This document shows positions 1 to 8,483 of a DNA stretch of 22,333 bases, piece after piece. Source of the DNA: an uncultured Caulobacteraceae bacterium (GTDB lineage: Bacteria > Pseudomonadota > Alphaproteobacteria > Caulobacterales > TH1-2); assembly GCA_937967425.1 (NCBI GenBank), contig CALBST010000246.1:1-22333 (forward strand), in the 5' to 3' direction. The notes under the pieces were generated by a model. That model worked only from the letters and a program-made list of their open reading frames with translations, was not told where the DNA came from and did not search any database. The stretch's first letter is position 1. Each line of letters starts with the position of its first letter. The translations under genes were made by a program, and so were the position numbers.

Positions 1-54
1 AGCACAACCTTGCCAAGGTTGGGGTCGTGAGTTCGAATCTCATCGCCCGCTCCA
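1..54 (+). tRNA. tRNA-Gly (GCC), 3' part only
   Basis: The window opens inside a tRNA. Visible are the end of the D arm, an anticodon stem-loop reading CCTTGCCAAGG with anticodon GCC, the T arm with GTTCGAATC, the 3' acceptor strand CGCCCGC, a discriminator base and an encoded CCA at 52-54. The 5' acceptor strand and most of the D arm lie before position 1. Anticodon GCC reads glycine GGC/GGT codons. tRNA 3' ends are common integration targets for tyrosine recombinases, and the DNA just downstream has repeats that fit this. Confidence 0.93.
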
Positions 55-74
55 AGGAAGCCCAATAAAATCAA

Positions 75-92
75 CGGCTTAAGCCGAATTTG
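75..92 (+). terminator. Possible terminator after tRNA-Gly
   Basis: A 12-base palindrome, CGGCTTAAGCCG (75-86), can fold as a 4-bp CGGC/GCCG stem with a TTAA loop. It is followed by the T-rich AATTTGATTT. It lies 20 bases after the tRNA CCA end, where transcription should stop. The stem is short, so this is weak. Confidence 0.35.
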
Positions 93-94
93 AT

Positions 95-153
95 TTGGTA
101 GCAGAGCCGACGCGGGGCTGGTTATCCACAGCCTGCTACCAGTTTGCTACCAA
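95..153. repeat. Three TGCTACCA motifs beside the tRNA (possible recombinase arm sites)
   Basis: TGCTACCA occurs at 134-141 and 145-152, and inverted (TGGTAGCA) at 96-103. The outer pair is a 9-bp inverted repeat (TTGGTAGCA at 95-103, TGCTACCAA at 145-153). Repeated short motifs next to a tRNA 3' end are what arm-type binding sites of a tyrosine integrase look like. No integrase gene is in the window, so the role is inferred. Confidence 0.4.
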
Positions 154-183
154 TCTTCTGACCACGAACGAAACTGTGGATAA
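122..183. promoter_or_regulatory. Two perfect DnaA-box sequences in inverted orientation
   Basis: TTATCCACA, the high-affinity DnaA-box consensus, is at 122-130. Its exact complement TGTGGATAA is at 175-183. The identity extends one base further into each arm (TTATCCACAG). Two such 9-mers within about 60 bases are unlikely by chance in DNA this GC-rich. Their function is unknown: origin-like, DnaA titration, or coincidental arms of an inverted repeat. Confidence 0.5.
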
Positions 184-232
184 ATCTGCGTGCGCTGACG
201 ATTGGCAGCCTCGCGCGGTCATCGCGGTTGAG

Positions 233-293
233 GTTCGGCGTGTAACGCGGTCGTTGCCGAACTTGCGGCGTTGCGTTTTGTGCTCGCTATAGT
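233..293 (+). promoter_or_regulatory. Candidate promoter and operator of the hsd operon
   Basis: A -10-like TATAGT lies at 288-293. A weak -35-like TTGCGG is at 263-268, with an over-long spacer of 19 bases. Just upstream is a 7-bp inverted repeat, GTTCGGC (233-239) and GCCGAAC (256-262), separated by 16 bases, a reasonable operator shape. A transcript from here would begin near 300, directly before the ribosome binding site of hsdM at 301-310. The assignment rests only on pattern. Confidence 0.35.
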
Positions 294-315
294 TGCCGGC
301 GGGAGAGGGGCAGAG

Positions 316-1881
316 ATGGCGCGTGCAGCGAAGAAGAACGGCAACGGTAAGAGTCAGACTGCGCTTGGCTTCGAAGCGACGCTCTGGGCGGCGGCGGACA
401 AGCTGCGCTCCAACATGGACGCGGCCGATTACAAGCACGTCGTCCTTGGCCTTATCTTCCTGAAGTTCATCTCTGACCGGTTCGAACGCCAACGCGTGAA
501 GGTCGCCGCCACCCCGCACGCTGATCCGGAAGACAGGGATGAATACACCTCCGCCGCCGTGTTCTGGGTGCCGAAGGAAGCGCGCTGGGCGCACATCCAG
601 GCGAGCGCGCCGCAGCCCACGATCGGCGAAATTGTCGATGAGGCGATGTACGCGATCGAGCGCGAGAACGCCGCGCTCAAGGACGTACTGCCGAAGAATT
701 ACGCCCGCGCCGACCTCGACAAATCCATCCTTGCCGGCTGCATCAATCTGATCGCCGGCATCGACATGGCGCCGGAGCAGACCAAAGGCGGCCAGGACGT
801 GCTGGGCCGCGTCTACGAATATTTCCTCGGCCAGTTCGCGGCGGCGGAAGGCAAGAAGGGCGGCCAGTTCTACACGCCGTCCTGCATCGTGCAGCTGCTG
901 GTCGAGATGCTCCAGCCGTTTAAGGGCCGCGTCTACGATCCGTGCTGCGGTTCGGGCGGCATGTTCGTGCAGTCCGAGCGCTTCGTCGAAGAACACGAAG
1001 GCCGCATCGGCGACATTTCCGTCTATGGCCAGGAGAGTAATCCGCAGACGTGGCGCCTCGCGAAAATGAACCTCGCCATTCGCGGCATTGAAGCCAATCT
1101 TGGCGCGCGCGCGGCGGATTCATTCCATGACGATTTGCACCCGGATTTGAAGGCCGATTTCATTCTTGCCAATCCGCCATTCAACGTGTCCGATTGGGGC
1201 GCGGAGCGGCGTCGCAATGACTTGCGCTGGCGCTATGGCGCGCCGCCAAACGGCAACGCCAACTACGCCTGGATACAACACTTCGTGCATCACCTATCGC
1301 CCCACGGGCACGCGGGCTTCGTGCTGGCGAACGGCTCCATGTCGTCCAACCAGTCCGGCGAAGGCGAGATCAGGAAAGCCCTGATCGAGGCGGATTTGGT
1401 GGATTGCCTTGTCGCCATGCCGGGGCAGCTCTTCTACACGACGCAGATTCCGGTGTGCCTTTGGTTCTTGGCGCGCGACCGCTCGAACGGCTTGCTCAAG
1501 GACGTGCGCTTGCGCGACCGGCGAGGCGAGACGCTGTTCATCGACGCGCGCGCGATGGGAACGATGGAAAACCGCACGCTGCGCGTGCTGACGCCGCACG
1601 ATATCGAGCGCATCGCTGAGACCTATCATGCCTGGCGCGAAGGACGTGCGGAGTACGCGGACGTGGCGGGCTTTTGCCGTTCAGTGAAGACGGCGGAGAT
1701 TGAAGCGCAGGGCTTCGTGCTGACTCCGGGGCGCTATGTCGGCGCAGCGGATGTGGTGGAGGACGACGAGCCGTTCGAGCAAGCGGTCGCGCGGTTGACC
1801 GAGCAACTAAAAACGCAGACGGCGGAAGGGCGGCGGCTGGACGACGAGATCGCGCGGCAGATGCGGCGGCTTAGCTCGTGA
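316..1881 (+). CDS. hsdM: Type I restriction-modification DNA methyltransferase subunit HsdM
   Basis: HsdM transfers a methyl group from S-adenosylmethionine to N6 of adenine in the bipartite site chosen by HsdS, and is the core of both the methylase and the restriction complex. The protein (521 aa) has the N-terminal HsdM helical domain (residues about 14-60). It also has the SAM-binding motif I D208-P-C-C-G-S-G-G and the catalytic N286-P-P-F motif of N6-adenine methylases. The length is normal. I chose ATG 316 because GGGAGAGGGG lies just upstream. An in-frame ATG at 271 is possible, but it has no comparable ribosome binding site and would lie upstream of the likely -10 element. The stop overlaps the start of hsdS, so the two are translationally coupled. 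Confidence 0.96.
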   Translation: MARAAKKNGNGKSQTALGFEATLWAAADKLRSNMDAADYKHVVLGLIFLKFISDRFERQRVKVAATPHADPEDRDEYTSAAVFWVPKEARWAHIQASAPQPTIGEIVDEAMYAIERENAALKDVLPKNYARADLDKSILAGCINLIAGIDMAPEQTKGGQDVLGRVYEYFLGQFAAAEGKKGGQFYTPSCIVQLLVEMLQPFKGRVYDPCCGSGGMFVQSERFVEEHEGRIGDISVYGQESNPQTWRLAKMNLAIRGIEANLGARAADSFHDDLHPDLKADFILANPPFNVSDWGAERRRNDLRWRYGAPPNGNANYAWIQHFVHHLSPHGHAGFVLANGSMSSNQSGEGEIRKALIEADLVDCLVAMPGQLFYTTQIPVCLWFLARDRSNGLLKDVRLRDRRGETLFIDARAMGTMENRTLRVLTPHDIERIAETYHAWREGRAEYADVAGFCRSVKTAEIEAQGFVLTPGRYVGAADVVEDDEPFEQAVARLTEQLKTQTAEGRRLDDEIARQMRRLSS

Positions 1882-3098
1882 TGGATGGATGGCGACAAAC
1901 GCGCTTCGCCGACTTCCTATCGGTCCAGCGAGGCCATGACCTACCGGAACAGAACCGTGTTGCCGGTGATGTTCCGATACTTGGTTCGTTTGGAATTACG
2001 GGCTGGCACAATCAGGCACGAGCGAAAGGCCCGGGCATCACCATCGGTCGCAGCGGCGCGTCTTTCGGGACCGTCGCGATGAGCGTGATCGATTTCTGGC
2101 CCCTCAACACCGCGCTTTATGTGACTGACTTCAAGGGCAACGACGTTCGATTTTGCTACTACCTTTTGAAGACGATCGATTTCGCCGGATACAATTCGGG
2201 CAGCGCCCAACCGTCGCTGAACCGCAACTTCATTGCCGACATACCGTTGTTCGTACCGGCTCCACACGAGCAGCGCGCGATTGCGGGGGTGTTGGGGGCG
2301 CTGGACGATAAGATCGAAGCGAACCGGCACATGAATGTGACGCTGGAGGCGCTCGCCCGCGCGCTGTTCAAGAGCTGGTTCGTCGATTTCGATCCGGTGC
2401 GCGCGAAGGCCGAGGGGCGCCCGCCCGCGCTGGCGCCCGATCTCGCTGCACTCTTCCCCGCCCGCCTCACCGAAAGCCCCCTCGGCCCGATTCCGGAAGG
2501 GTGGGAGGTTAGGGCGCTCGGGGATTTGGTTTTGTTCGTTAATGAACGGCGAACTGCGGGAGAAGAGACGGCAAGCAAGCCCTATGTACCCATTGACAGC
2601 ATCGCCGCGCGGTCTGTCGTTTTGCCAGGCTTTCGACCTGGAAGTGAGGCGCAAAGCAGTCTCGTCGCGTTCAAGAAAAACGACATCTTGTTTGGGGCAA
2701 TGCGCCCTTATTTTCACAAGGTGGCCATCGCGCCATTCGAGGGGACGACCCGCACCACAGTTTTCGTGCTTCGGGCAATTGAACCCTTCGATACTCCATT
2801 TGCGCTTATGGCGCTCAGTTCCGACGACACGATAGAGTTTGCAACCGCGCATTCGACGGGCAGCACGATCCCCTATGCGGTCTGGCCCAACTCCATGGAA
2901 AAAATGCCTCTCGTGCTGCCCTCGCAATCCGCGCGTGCCGCGTACGGTGATGTTGTGATGCCGCTTGTACGGCGCGCAAAGTTGGCGTCGGCCCAGTCGC
3001 GCCTTCTCTCGCAACTCCGGGATCTTCTGCTCCCTAAACTCCTCTCCGGCGCGCTGCGCGTGCGCGACGCCGAACGCATGATCGGAGACGCTGCGTGA
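1878..3098 (+). CDS. hsdS: Type I restriction-modification specificity subunit HsdS
   Basis: HsdS reads the two halves of the target site and holds two HsdM and two HsdR subunits. The 406-aa protein has the expected two target-recognition domains (roughly residues 1-135 and 200-345). They are separated by a helical spacer with the typical sequences '[17 protein letters not shown]' and '[12 protein letters not shown]', and a second conserved helix ends the protein ('[16 protein letters not shown]'). The start may be GTG 1878 (4-base overlap with hsdM) or ATG 1881 (TGATG overlap). The spacers are GC-rich while the recognition domains look less so, as expected for domains exchanged by recombination. 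The target sequence cannot be predicted by eye. Confidence 0.95.
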   Translation: MMDGWRQTRFADFLSVQRGHDLPEQNRVAGDVPILGSFGITGWHNQARAKGPGITIGRSGASFGTVAMSVIDFWPLNTALYVTDFKGNDVRFCYYLLKTIDFAGYNSGSAQPSLNRNFIADIPLFVPAPHEQRAIAGVLGALDDKIEANRHMNVTLEALARALFKSWFVDFDPVRAKAEGRPPALAPDLAALFPARLTESPLGPIPEGWEVRALGDLVLFVNERRTAGEETASKPYVPIDSIAARSVVLPGFRPGSEAQSSLVAFKKNDILFGAMRPYFHKVAIAPFEGTTRTTVFVLRAIEPFDTPFALMALSSDDTIEFATAHSTGSTIPYAVWPNSMEKMPLVLPSQSARAAYGDVVMPLVRRAKLASAQSRLLSQLRDLLLPKLLSGALRVRDAERMIGDAA

Positions 3099-3775
3099 GT
3101 CCAACGCAACCTCCGACGATCTTTCTAAGTCATCGGGACGCATACCGAGTCGAGGTTGCCGCGCTCGCCGCCGAACTTCATCACTTCTACCTCGGCACCT
3201 TCGTTGCGCACGAAGACATTGAGGGCGGCGCACAATGGCGTGCCGCGCTCCTACGCGAACTCAAACGAATGTCCGCGCTGGTCGCCATCGTGACCGACGA
3301 CTTTCACAGCGGCGGATGGACGGACCAGGAAATTGGTTTCGCAATCGCGACAGAAAAGCCAATCATTGGCGTGCGGATCGGCCAGGAAGTACCGAAGGGC
3401 TTTCTGGCGGACGTGCAGGCCGTGCGTGGTTCGTTTTCGCAGCTCCGCCAACTCGCCTGCGCAGTCGTAAAGGCTCTGGCTCTATATTTGCCGATAGAAG
3501 CGAACACGAAGGCGTCGCTCATACAGATGTTTGTCGAATCCAACAGTTGGGCGAGCGCCGAGGCAAGGTTCGATCGATTGGAAGCGGTGACAACCTCATT
3601 GACCGACGCTGAAATTGAAATGTTGACCAAGGCATTTCGGGAGAACGTGGAAATCAACTTCTGCAACGCCATAGTGTACCCTGCTTTTGGAAGTCGGTTT
3701 GCAACGTTCCTCACCCGGTTTAGCGGTCGCCAATATTTTACCCCAGAGAAGGGCAAGCTGGTGGTGTCGGGTTGA
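3095..3775 (+). CDS. TIR-domain protein embedded in the hsd operon (probable NAD-cleaving effector)
   Basis: The 226-aa protein has an N-terminal TIR fold. A first beta strand 'TIFLSHR' is at residues 8-14, a BB-loop region '[10 protein letters not shown]' at 39-48, a strand '[10 protein letters not shown]' at 61-70, then '[14 protein letters not shown]' at 72-85. E79, after the conserved tryptophan W75, sits where TIR NADases carry their catalytic glutamate. Residues about 135-226 form a C-terminal domain I do not recognise, perhaps a sensing or docking part. Bacterial TIR proteins in defence systems typically consume NAD+ or make signalling derivatives; this activity is inferred here. GTG 3095 overlaps the hsdS stop by four bases, and the stop overlaps the hsdR start by four. 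Hand-counted GC over 3541-3720 is about 52%, against about 73% over 3781-3840 in hsdR, a sign of separate origin. Confidence 0.85.
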   Translation: MSPTQPPTIFLSHRDAYRVEVAALAAELHHFYLGTFVAHEDIEGGAQWRAALLRELKRMSALVAIVTDDFHSGGWTDQEIGFAIATEKPIIGVRIGQEVPKGFLADVQAVRGSFSQLRQLACAVVKALALYLPIEANTKASLIQMFVESNSWASAEARFDRLEAVTTSLTDAEIEMLTKAFRENVEINFCNAIVYPAFGSRFATFLTRFSGRQYFTPEKGKLVVSG

Positions 3776-6700
3776 CTAATTATCCCACCTCCGAGGCCCA
3801 CTCGACCCGCGCCGTGCGCGAGGACGATGTCGAGCGCGCCGCGCTTGAATGGTTCGCAGGGCTCGGCTGGCAAACGCTGCACGGCTCCTATGTCGGGCCG
3901 GATGGTCCGCAACAGGATGGGCAAGAGCCGCGCGCCGATTGGCGCGCCGTGGTGCTGCGGCCAAGGCTGATGGCGGCGCTCGCCAAGCTCAATCCTGGCC
4001 TGCCGCAGAGCGCGCTGGATCAAGCCGCGCGACAGGTCATCGCCGACGAAAGCCAAGACCCGCTCGAAAACAATCGCCGCTTCCTCAGGCTGCTGCGTGA
4101 CGGCGTCGATGTCGAAGTGCGCGACGGCAATTCCGCGCGCACGCTCAAGGCGCGCCTGATCGATGCTGCCGATCCGCTCGCCAACGATTTTCTTGCCGTT
4201 CAGCAATTCACAATCGTCGGCGTCGATGAGCGCCGCCCCGACATCATCGCCTTCGTCAACGGCCTTCCTCTTGCGGTGCTGGAGCTGAAAGACCCGGCCA
4301 ATACCGGCGCCACGTTGCGCTCCGCTTACAATCAGCTGCAAACCTACCGCGCGCGCATACCGGCGCTGTTCCGCTTCAATACTGCGCTCGTCATCAGCGA
4401 CGGGCTCGATGCGAAAGTCGGATCGCTGACCGCCGGGCTCGACCGCTTCTCGCCGTGGCGTACCATCGATGGCGTCGCGCCCTCAACCGCGCTCGATCTC
4501 GAAACGCTGGTGCGCGGCGTGTTCGACAAATCGCACTTCGTCGAACTCGCATGCTTCTACCAGGCCTACGAAATCACCGACGGTGCCGCGAAAACCAAGA
4601 AGCTCGCCGGCTATCACCAATTCCACGCCGTGCGCAAAGCGCTCGCCGCCACAAAGCGCGCCGCCTCCCCAAGCGGGGACCGCAAGGCCGGTGTGATCTG
4701 GCACACGCAAGGCTCCGGCAAGAGCTTCACCATGGCTCTGTTCGCCAGCCGCCTGGAGCAAGCCGCTGCGCTCGATAATCCGACCGTTGTCGTCGTCACC
4801 GATCGCAACGATCTCGACGATCAATTGTTCGACACCTTCGCCGCGCACCCGGACCTATTTGTCTCCGCGCCCGAAACCGTCGAGAGCCGCGATGATCTCC
4901 GCGCCAAACTGGCGCGCGCTTCCGGCGGCATCATCTTCACCACCATGCAGAAATTCGCGCTTGCCACAGGCGAGACGGAGTTTCCACGCCTGACGGAACG
5001 GCGCAATGTCGTCGTCGTTGCAGATGAAGCGCACCGCACCCAATACGGCTTCGGATCGCGCGTGAGCGTGAGCGAGTCCGCTGCTTCGCTCACATCCGGG
5101 GGCTTTGCCCAGCATCTGCGTAACGCGCTGCCCAACGCCGCCTTCATCGGCTTCACCGGCACGCCCGTCGAAACCAAGGACCGCAACACGCCCGCCGTGT
5201 TCGGCGATTACATCGACACCTACGACATCGCCCAGGCCGTCCATGACGGCGCCACGGTGCCGATCTCCTACACGGCGCGGCTCGCGCAGTTGAGGTTTGC
5301 TGACGACGAAAAGAGCCGCATCGATGCTGAAGTCGACGCACTTCTGGAAGCCGAAGATTCCGACGATCGCGAACGCAGCAAAGGCCGTTGGTCTCGGCTG
5401 GAAGCATTGATCGGGGCGCCGGAGCGCGTTCAGCTCATCGCCAATGACGTTGTCGCCCATTTTGAGCAACGCCAGGAGGCGATGGGCGGCGGCAAGGCGA
5501 TGATTGTCTGTATGAGCCGCCGCATCTGCGTCGCTCTCTACCAGGCCATCGCGGCGCTGCGCCCCGATTGGGTGGCGGATGACGATATGCAAGGCGCGCT
5601 CAAGGTCGTCATGACCGGCGCTGCTGGCGATCCGCCGGAGTTTCAGCCGCACATCCGAAACAAGAAGCGCCTGCGCTCTCTCGCCGAGCACTTCAAGGCG
5701 GCGGAGAGCCCGTTCAAGCTCGTGATCGTGCGCGATATGTGGCTCACCGGCTTCGACGCGCCGTGCCTGCATACGCTCTATGTCGATAAGCCAATGCGCG
5801 GCCACGGGCTCATGCAAGCGATCGCCCGCGTGAACCGCGTCTTCGGCGACAAGCCCGGTGGCTTGGTGGTGGACTATCTCGGCATCGGCGCCGAACTGAA
5901 AGCCGCGCTTGCAGCTTACAGCGCTCGCGACAAGGAGAGTGTCGGCGTCGATCAGGACGCAGCCGTGCGCGAGCTGGCCTCAACCTACGAAGCGATCGTT
6001 GATTTCTTCAACGGCTTACCCTGGCAGGATTTCTTCTCGGCCAATTCAGCCGGCAAGCTCAACGTGCTGCGCAACTCTGTCGATTACGCACTCTCACTCG
6101 AAAATGGACGCAGCCGTTTTCTTGACCTCGCGGCGCGCCTCGCCACTGCCTTCGCGCTGGCGGCGGGAACGGCGAAGGCCGCGGAGCTACGCGATCACGT
6201 AGCGCTCTTCATCGCTGTGCGCGCCAATCTGATCAAGCACACTGGCGGCGGCAAAGACCCTGAAGACATCGATCACGAACTCAACCAGCTCGTCTCGCGC
6301 GCCGTGCTCGCGGATGGCATCCTGGACGTGTTTAAAGCGGCCGGGCTCGAACGCGCTGATATCTCGCTACTCTCCGACGAATTCCTCGCGGATGTTCAGG
6401 GCATCGAGCAAAAGAACCTAGCGATCGAGGCGCTTCGGAAGCTTCTCGCAGGCGCCGTGAAGGCGCGCCAAGCGCACAACGTCGTCGAAGCACGGCGTTT
6501 CTCGGAGCGGTTGGAAGATGCGATGGCGCGCTATCACAATCGCGCCGTCGATAGCTTGCAAGTGATCCAGGAGCTCATCGAGCTCGCCAAGGAGATGCGC
6601 GAGGCCAGCAAGCGCGGCGTGGACCTCGGACTGAGTGAGGACGAACTCGCCTTCTATGATGCGCTGGCTGACAATCGAAGCGCCGTTGATCTGCTGGGCA

Positions 6701-6909
6701 ACGACACTTTGCGCGTGCTCGCACAGGAGATCGCCAAACGCGTGCGCGCCACAGTATCGGTGGATTGGACACAGCGTGAATCCGTGCGCGCCATGATGCG
6801 TGTGGAGGTCAAGCGCCTTCTCCGCCAATTTGGCTACCCGCCAGATCTTGAGCCTCAAGCCATTGAGCTGGTGCTTGAGCAGGCGCGACGTGTTGCGGCA
6901 ACCGCTTGA
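3772..6909 (+). CDS. hsdR: Type I restriction endonuclease subunit HsdR
   Basis: HsdR is the motor and nuclease: it translocates unmodified DNA using ATP and cuts at a distance from the site. The 1045-aa protein has an N-terminal PD-(D/E)xK nuclease (D157, E171-L-K173). A superfamily 2 helicase core follows, with Walker A GSGKS (residues 314-318), Walker B D418-E-A-H421, 'FTGTP' and the motif VI-like '[10 protein letters not shown]'. The C-terminal helical region around '[12 protein letters not shown]' resembles the HsdR C-terminal domain that contacts the methylase core (EcoR124-like). The start is TTG 3772, overlapping the preceding tir stop as TTGA; no better start is seen. All motifs are intact, so the enzyme should be active. 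Confidence 0.97.
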   Translation: MTNYPTSEAHSTRAVREDDVERAALEWFAGLGWQTLHGSYVGPDGPQQDGQEPRADWRAVVLRPRLMAALAKLNPGLPQSALDQAARQVIADESQDPLENNRRFLRLLRDGVDVEVRDGNSARTLKARLIDAADPLANDFLAVQQFTIVGVDERRPDIIAFVNGLPLAVLELKDPANTGATLRSAYNQLQTYRARIPALFRFNTALVISDGLDAKVGSLTAGLDRFSPWRTIDGVAPSTALDLETLVRGVFDKSHFVELACFYQAYEITDGAAKTKKLAGYHQFHAVRKALAATKRAASPSGDRKAGVIWHTQGSGKSFTMALFASRLEQAAALDNPTVVVVTDRNDLDDQLFDTFAAHPDLFVSAPETVESRDDLRAKLARASGGIIFTTMQKFALATGETEFPRLTERRNVVVVADEAHRTQYGFGSRVSVSESAASLTSGGFAQHLRNALPNAAFIGFTGTPVETKDRNTPAVFGDYIDTYDIAQAVHDGATVPISYTARLAQLRFADDEKSRIDAEVDALLEAEDSDDRERSKGRWSRLEALIGAPERVQLIANDVVAHFEQRQEAMGGGKAMIVCMSRRICVALYQAIAALRPDWVADDDMQGALKVVMTGAAGDPPEFQPHIRNKKRLRSLAEHFKAAESPFKLVIVRDMWLTGFDAPCLHTLYVDKPMRGHGLMQAIARVNRVFGDKPGGLVVDYLGIGAELKAALAAYSARDKESVGVDQDAAVRELASTYEAIVDFFNGLPWQDFFSANSAGKLNVLRNSVDYALSLENGRSRFLDLAARLATAFALAAGTAKAAELRDHVALFIAVRANLIKHTGGGKDPEDIDHELNQLVSRAVLADGILDVFKAAGLERADISLLSDEFLADVQGIEQKNLAIEALRKLLAGAVKARQAHNVVEARRFSERLEDAMARYHNRAVDSLQVIQELIELAKEMREASKRGVDLGLSEDELAFYDALADNRSAVDLLGNDTLRVLAQEIAKRVRATVSVDWTQRESVRAMMRVEVKRLLRQFGYPPDLEPQAIELVLEQARRVAATA

Positions 6910-6924
6910 TTGCCCAGCCCCGTG

Positions 6925-6952
6925 GTCGACGCCGCCGGCAGGCGCCGTCGAC
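6925..6952 (+). terminator. Hairpin after hsdR, possible terminator
   Basis: GTCGACG (6925-6931) and CGTCGAC (6946-6952) form a 7-bp stem that can extend past one mismatch into CGCC/GGCG around a GGCA loop. It starts 15 bases after the hsdR stop. There is no T run, so it is at best a weak intrinsic terminator or a transcript-end stabiliser. Confidence 0.4.
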
Positions 6953-7013
6953 TTGTGAATCGGACGCCCCGCGGCCCGACGCCTTCCGGTCAGCCATCGC
7001 GCGCAGCGCGGGT

Positions 7014-7054
7014 CAAGGGACGCGCGTAAGCGCGGCGCGAGGCGCTTGCCCTTG
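7014..7054 (+). other. Nested hairpin in the gap between hsdR and the HTH gene
   Basis: The roughly 450-base gap 6910-7359 has no convincing gene. At 7014-7054 an inner stem AAGCGC/GCGCTT (7028-7033, 7042-7047) is nested inside an outer stem CAAGGG/CCCTTG (7014-7019, 7049-7054). The surrounding DNA is extremely GC-rich, so chance structure is likely. From 7060 to 7268 I see nothing recognisable. Confidence 0.25.
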
Positions 7055-7268
7055 GCGCGCGCGAGCACGGTGGCATTCCGCAGCATTCCTGACTCTACGC
7101 GTTGTCTGAAATCGGTCGCACCGACATTTCGCGCGTGGCGCGCAAACGGGATACAAGTTGAGACGGCTTTGCCGCACCTCACTTTTTGCGCAAGCCATTG
7201 CTCGCGCAAATCTTCTCGCAGGGTGCACCTTGGAAGTGCGGTGGATTGTGGCAAAGCCTAACGCCTTT

Positions 7269-7324
7269 GATGCTCACGCGTTTTCGATGAGCATCGTTGA
7301 CGTGTTGCGATCTCGCGGAATTCT
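7269..7324 (+). promoter_or_regulatory. Candidate operator and promoter upstream of the HTH gene
   Basis: A perfect 8-bp inverted repeat, GATGCTCA (7269-7276) and TGAGCATC (7288-7295), is followed immediately by TTGACG (7297-7302) and, 16 bases later, AATTCT (7319-7324). The last two resemble -35 and -10 elements. The repeat directly abutting the -35 fits an operator. Transcription would start near 7331 and include the hairpin around the ribosome binding site. Confidence 0.4.
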
Positions 7325-7343
7325 CATCGCCACTGTGAGTAGC

Positions 7344-7358
7344 TCGAACGGAGTTCGA
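7344..7358 (+). promoter_or_regulatory. Hairpin carrying the ribosome binding site of the HTH gene
   Basis: TCGAAC (7344-7349), GGA, GTTCGA (7353-7358) form a perfect 6-bp stem with a three-base loop. The only ribosome binding site for the ATG at 7360, GGAG, lies in the loop and first stem base. The hairpin ends one base before the start codon, so folding would probably limit translation. Confidence 0.45.
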
Positions 7359-7359
7359 C

Positions 7360-7653
7360 ATGGGCAACGGAACCGCGAAACTGGAGCGGCTGCTGCCACG
7401 CAAGGAAGCAGCGCAATTCCTCACTGATCTCGGGATGTCGATTGCGCCGCAGACGCTGGCGCGGCTCTACAGCGAGGGACGAGGGCCAGTGTGCATGCAT
7501 CTCGGCCGCCGCGCGGTTTACAAGCCCGCCGATCTCATCAGCTACTTTCGCCAGCAGGCGAGCGCTCCAAACCAATCTTCGCGTGAGCCAAGACGTCCGG
7601 CCGCCAATGACGATCTGCCGGCTGCAGCAAACGATCATGGCGATGAAGACTGA
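7360..7653 (+). CDS. Small HTH protein, excisionase-like
   Basis: A 97-aa protein. Residues about 10-62 ('LLPRKEAAQFL' to 'KPADLISYFRQQ') have the layout of the MerR/excisionase-type helix-turn-helix domain: a first helix with 'PRKEAAQFL', a recognition helix around 'APQTLARLYSEG', and a short wing ending in a 'ADLISYF'-like helix. Proteins of this kind often act as recombination directionality factors or small regulators in integrated elements. The C-terminal 35 residues are polar, acidic and probably disordered. The ATG at 7360 follows GGAG. It may control movement of a tRNA-integrated island, but no integrase is in view and a simple regulator is equally possible. Confidence 0.72.
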   Translation: MGNGTAKLERLLPRKEAAQFLTDLGMSIAPQTLARLYSEGRGPVCMHLGRRAVYKPADLISYFRQQASAPNQSSREPRRPAANDDLPAAANDHGDED

Positions 7654-8015
7654 GGATCATCGCCGTCATCGTCTGAATCACATGGCAGAGGCCGTGCCCA
7701 TAATTGTCGGCAGAAGTTCGAGAACCTCGGAACGCGCGCCTCGGTGACGATCATGTCCCAGTCACGCTCGATAATCGGCGATTGAGGTCGAGTGCGGGGT
7801 TCGGTGACGCCAGCTACATGAACCATGTCACGCAAGCGCAGCTGCGATTCGAGCGCGGAGCTCAAGGCGCCGGTAGGGCAGAGCACCAACAAATAAGGCA
7901 TGTTGCGGCGATGAAAGCCGTTAAATTCGATCCGTCTGGCAAAGAGAACAATGTGCAAGCCGTAGCTGGATCGATGCTTGGCCATCACGTGACCGTGGAT
8001 GCGCCAGTCTGCCAT
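7635..8015 (-). CDS. Hypothetical protein, last gene of a leftward run
   Basis: A 126-aa reading frame that starts 7 bases after the stop of the upstream leftward gene, on the same strand, so it may be the last member of that run. An internal ATG would give a version about 10 residues shorter. I recognise no domain. Residues about 38-115 look like a folded alpha/beta protein ('MPYLLVLCPTGAL', 'RDWDMIVTEARV'), and the tail is Asp- and Ser-rich. The overlapping plus-strand reading frame has a less protein-like composition, so I favour this strand. Its 3' end overlaps the end of the convergent HTH gene by 19 bases. Confidence 0.45.
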   Translation of the reverse strand: MADWRIHGHVMAKHRSSYGLHIVLFARRIEFNGFHRRNMPYLLVLCPTGALSSALESQLRLRDMVHVAGVTEPRTRPQSPIIERDWDMIVTEARVPRFSNFCRQLWARPLPCDSDDDGDDPQSSSP

Positions 8016-8021
8016 CGCGCC

Positions 8022-8483
8022 CTAGCCCCGAGGCTGGAGAGCGCGCAGATCGACGATAGCGCTGAGCAACACGCGATGTGCGCTGGGATAATCGTCCGGC
8101 TCAATCGCTTCCGCCGCGATGCTTAGCTTGGCGATCGCACCCTCGGCCGTCACAGCCGGCACGTTCCGCAACCGACGCAACACGCGGACACACTCGCGCG
8201 TGCATCGCTCATACTCCGCATCGATGGCGTAGAGCACCTGCGCTTCTGGGAGCCGCTTCTGTTCGTCGTCGCTTAGACGGAACCAATCGCGATGCTTACC
8301 TAGCCAAGCCTCGCGATCTGACCACCGCCGCAACAGCGTCTCGCCGTGCCGAACGAGGTCGGCATAATGACCACACAAGACTAAGACCGGGTCGGCCGCA
8401 GGCGGGCGCGCCAATCCTACGTCCGAGAGCCACGGCGCCGCGCTCATGCCGCCGACCAGCTTGCGGCGAGAGAGGCGCGCCAT
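8022..8483 (-). CDS. Hypothetical protein with N-terminal twin-arginine motif (paralogue A)
   Basis: A 153-aa protein of unknown function. The N-terminus reads 'MARLSRRKLVGG', a Tat-like S-R-R-x-L motif. It is followed by only a short weakly hydrophobic stretch ending in a proline, so real export is uncertain. The rest is helical and rich in charge. Its last 35 residues ('AKLSIAAEAIEPDDYPSAH...LLSAIVDLRAL') match those of the gene at 8738-9214 ('GKLAVAAIEACPEDHSELH...LIASILRDYRAL'), so the two are paralogues. I chose the ATG at 8483 because it overlaps the stop of the upstream membrane-protein gene as TGATG; a start 36 bases further upstream is possible. Confidence 0.7.
   Translation of the reverse strand: MARLSRRKLVGGMSAAPWLSDVGLARPPAADPVLVLCGHYADLVRHGETLLRRWSDREAWLGKHRDWFRLSDDEQKRLPEAQVLYAIDAEYERCTRECVRVLRRLRNVPAVTAEGAIAKLSIAAEAIEPDDYPSAHRVLLSAIVDLRALQPRG

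Noticed and set aside
95..292. A 65-codon plus-strand frame between the tRNA and hsdM
   Set aside because: It runs through the inverted repeats and DnaA boxes, has no ribosome binding site and an unprotein-like composition.
271..315. An upstream ATG as the start of hsdM
   Set aside because: The ATG at 316 has a strong ribosome binding site directly before it, and a -10-like element lies between the two, so the longer form is unlikely.
1941..3233. Long antisense frames opposite hsdS, and similar ones opposite phoX (12036-12929), kdpA (15502-16935) and kdpD (19275-20267)
   Set aside because: They are mirror images of strong real genes in GC-rich DNA and show no domain features.
7322..7331. 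TCTCATCGCC, identical to ten bases of the tRNA 3' end (38-47), as a right attachment site
   Set aside because: Ten bases is too short, the flanks differ, and it lies inside the probable promoter of the HTH gene.
7704..8126. A 140-codon plus-strand frame overlapping the minus-strand hypothetical genes
   Set aside because: It covers the ends of two leftward genes that form a tight run and has no ribosome binding site.
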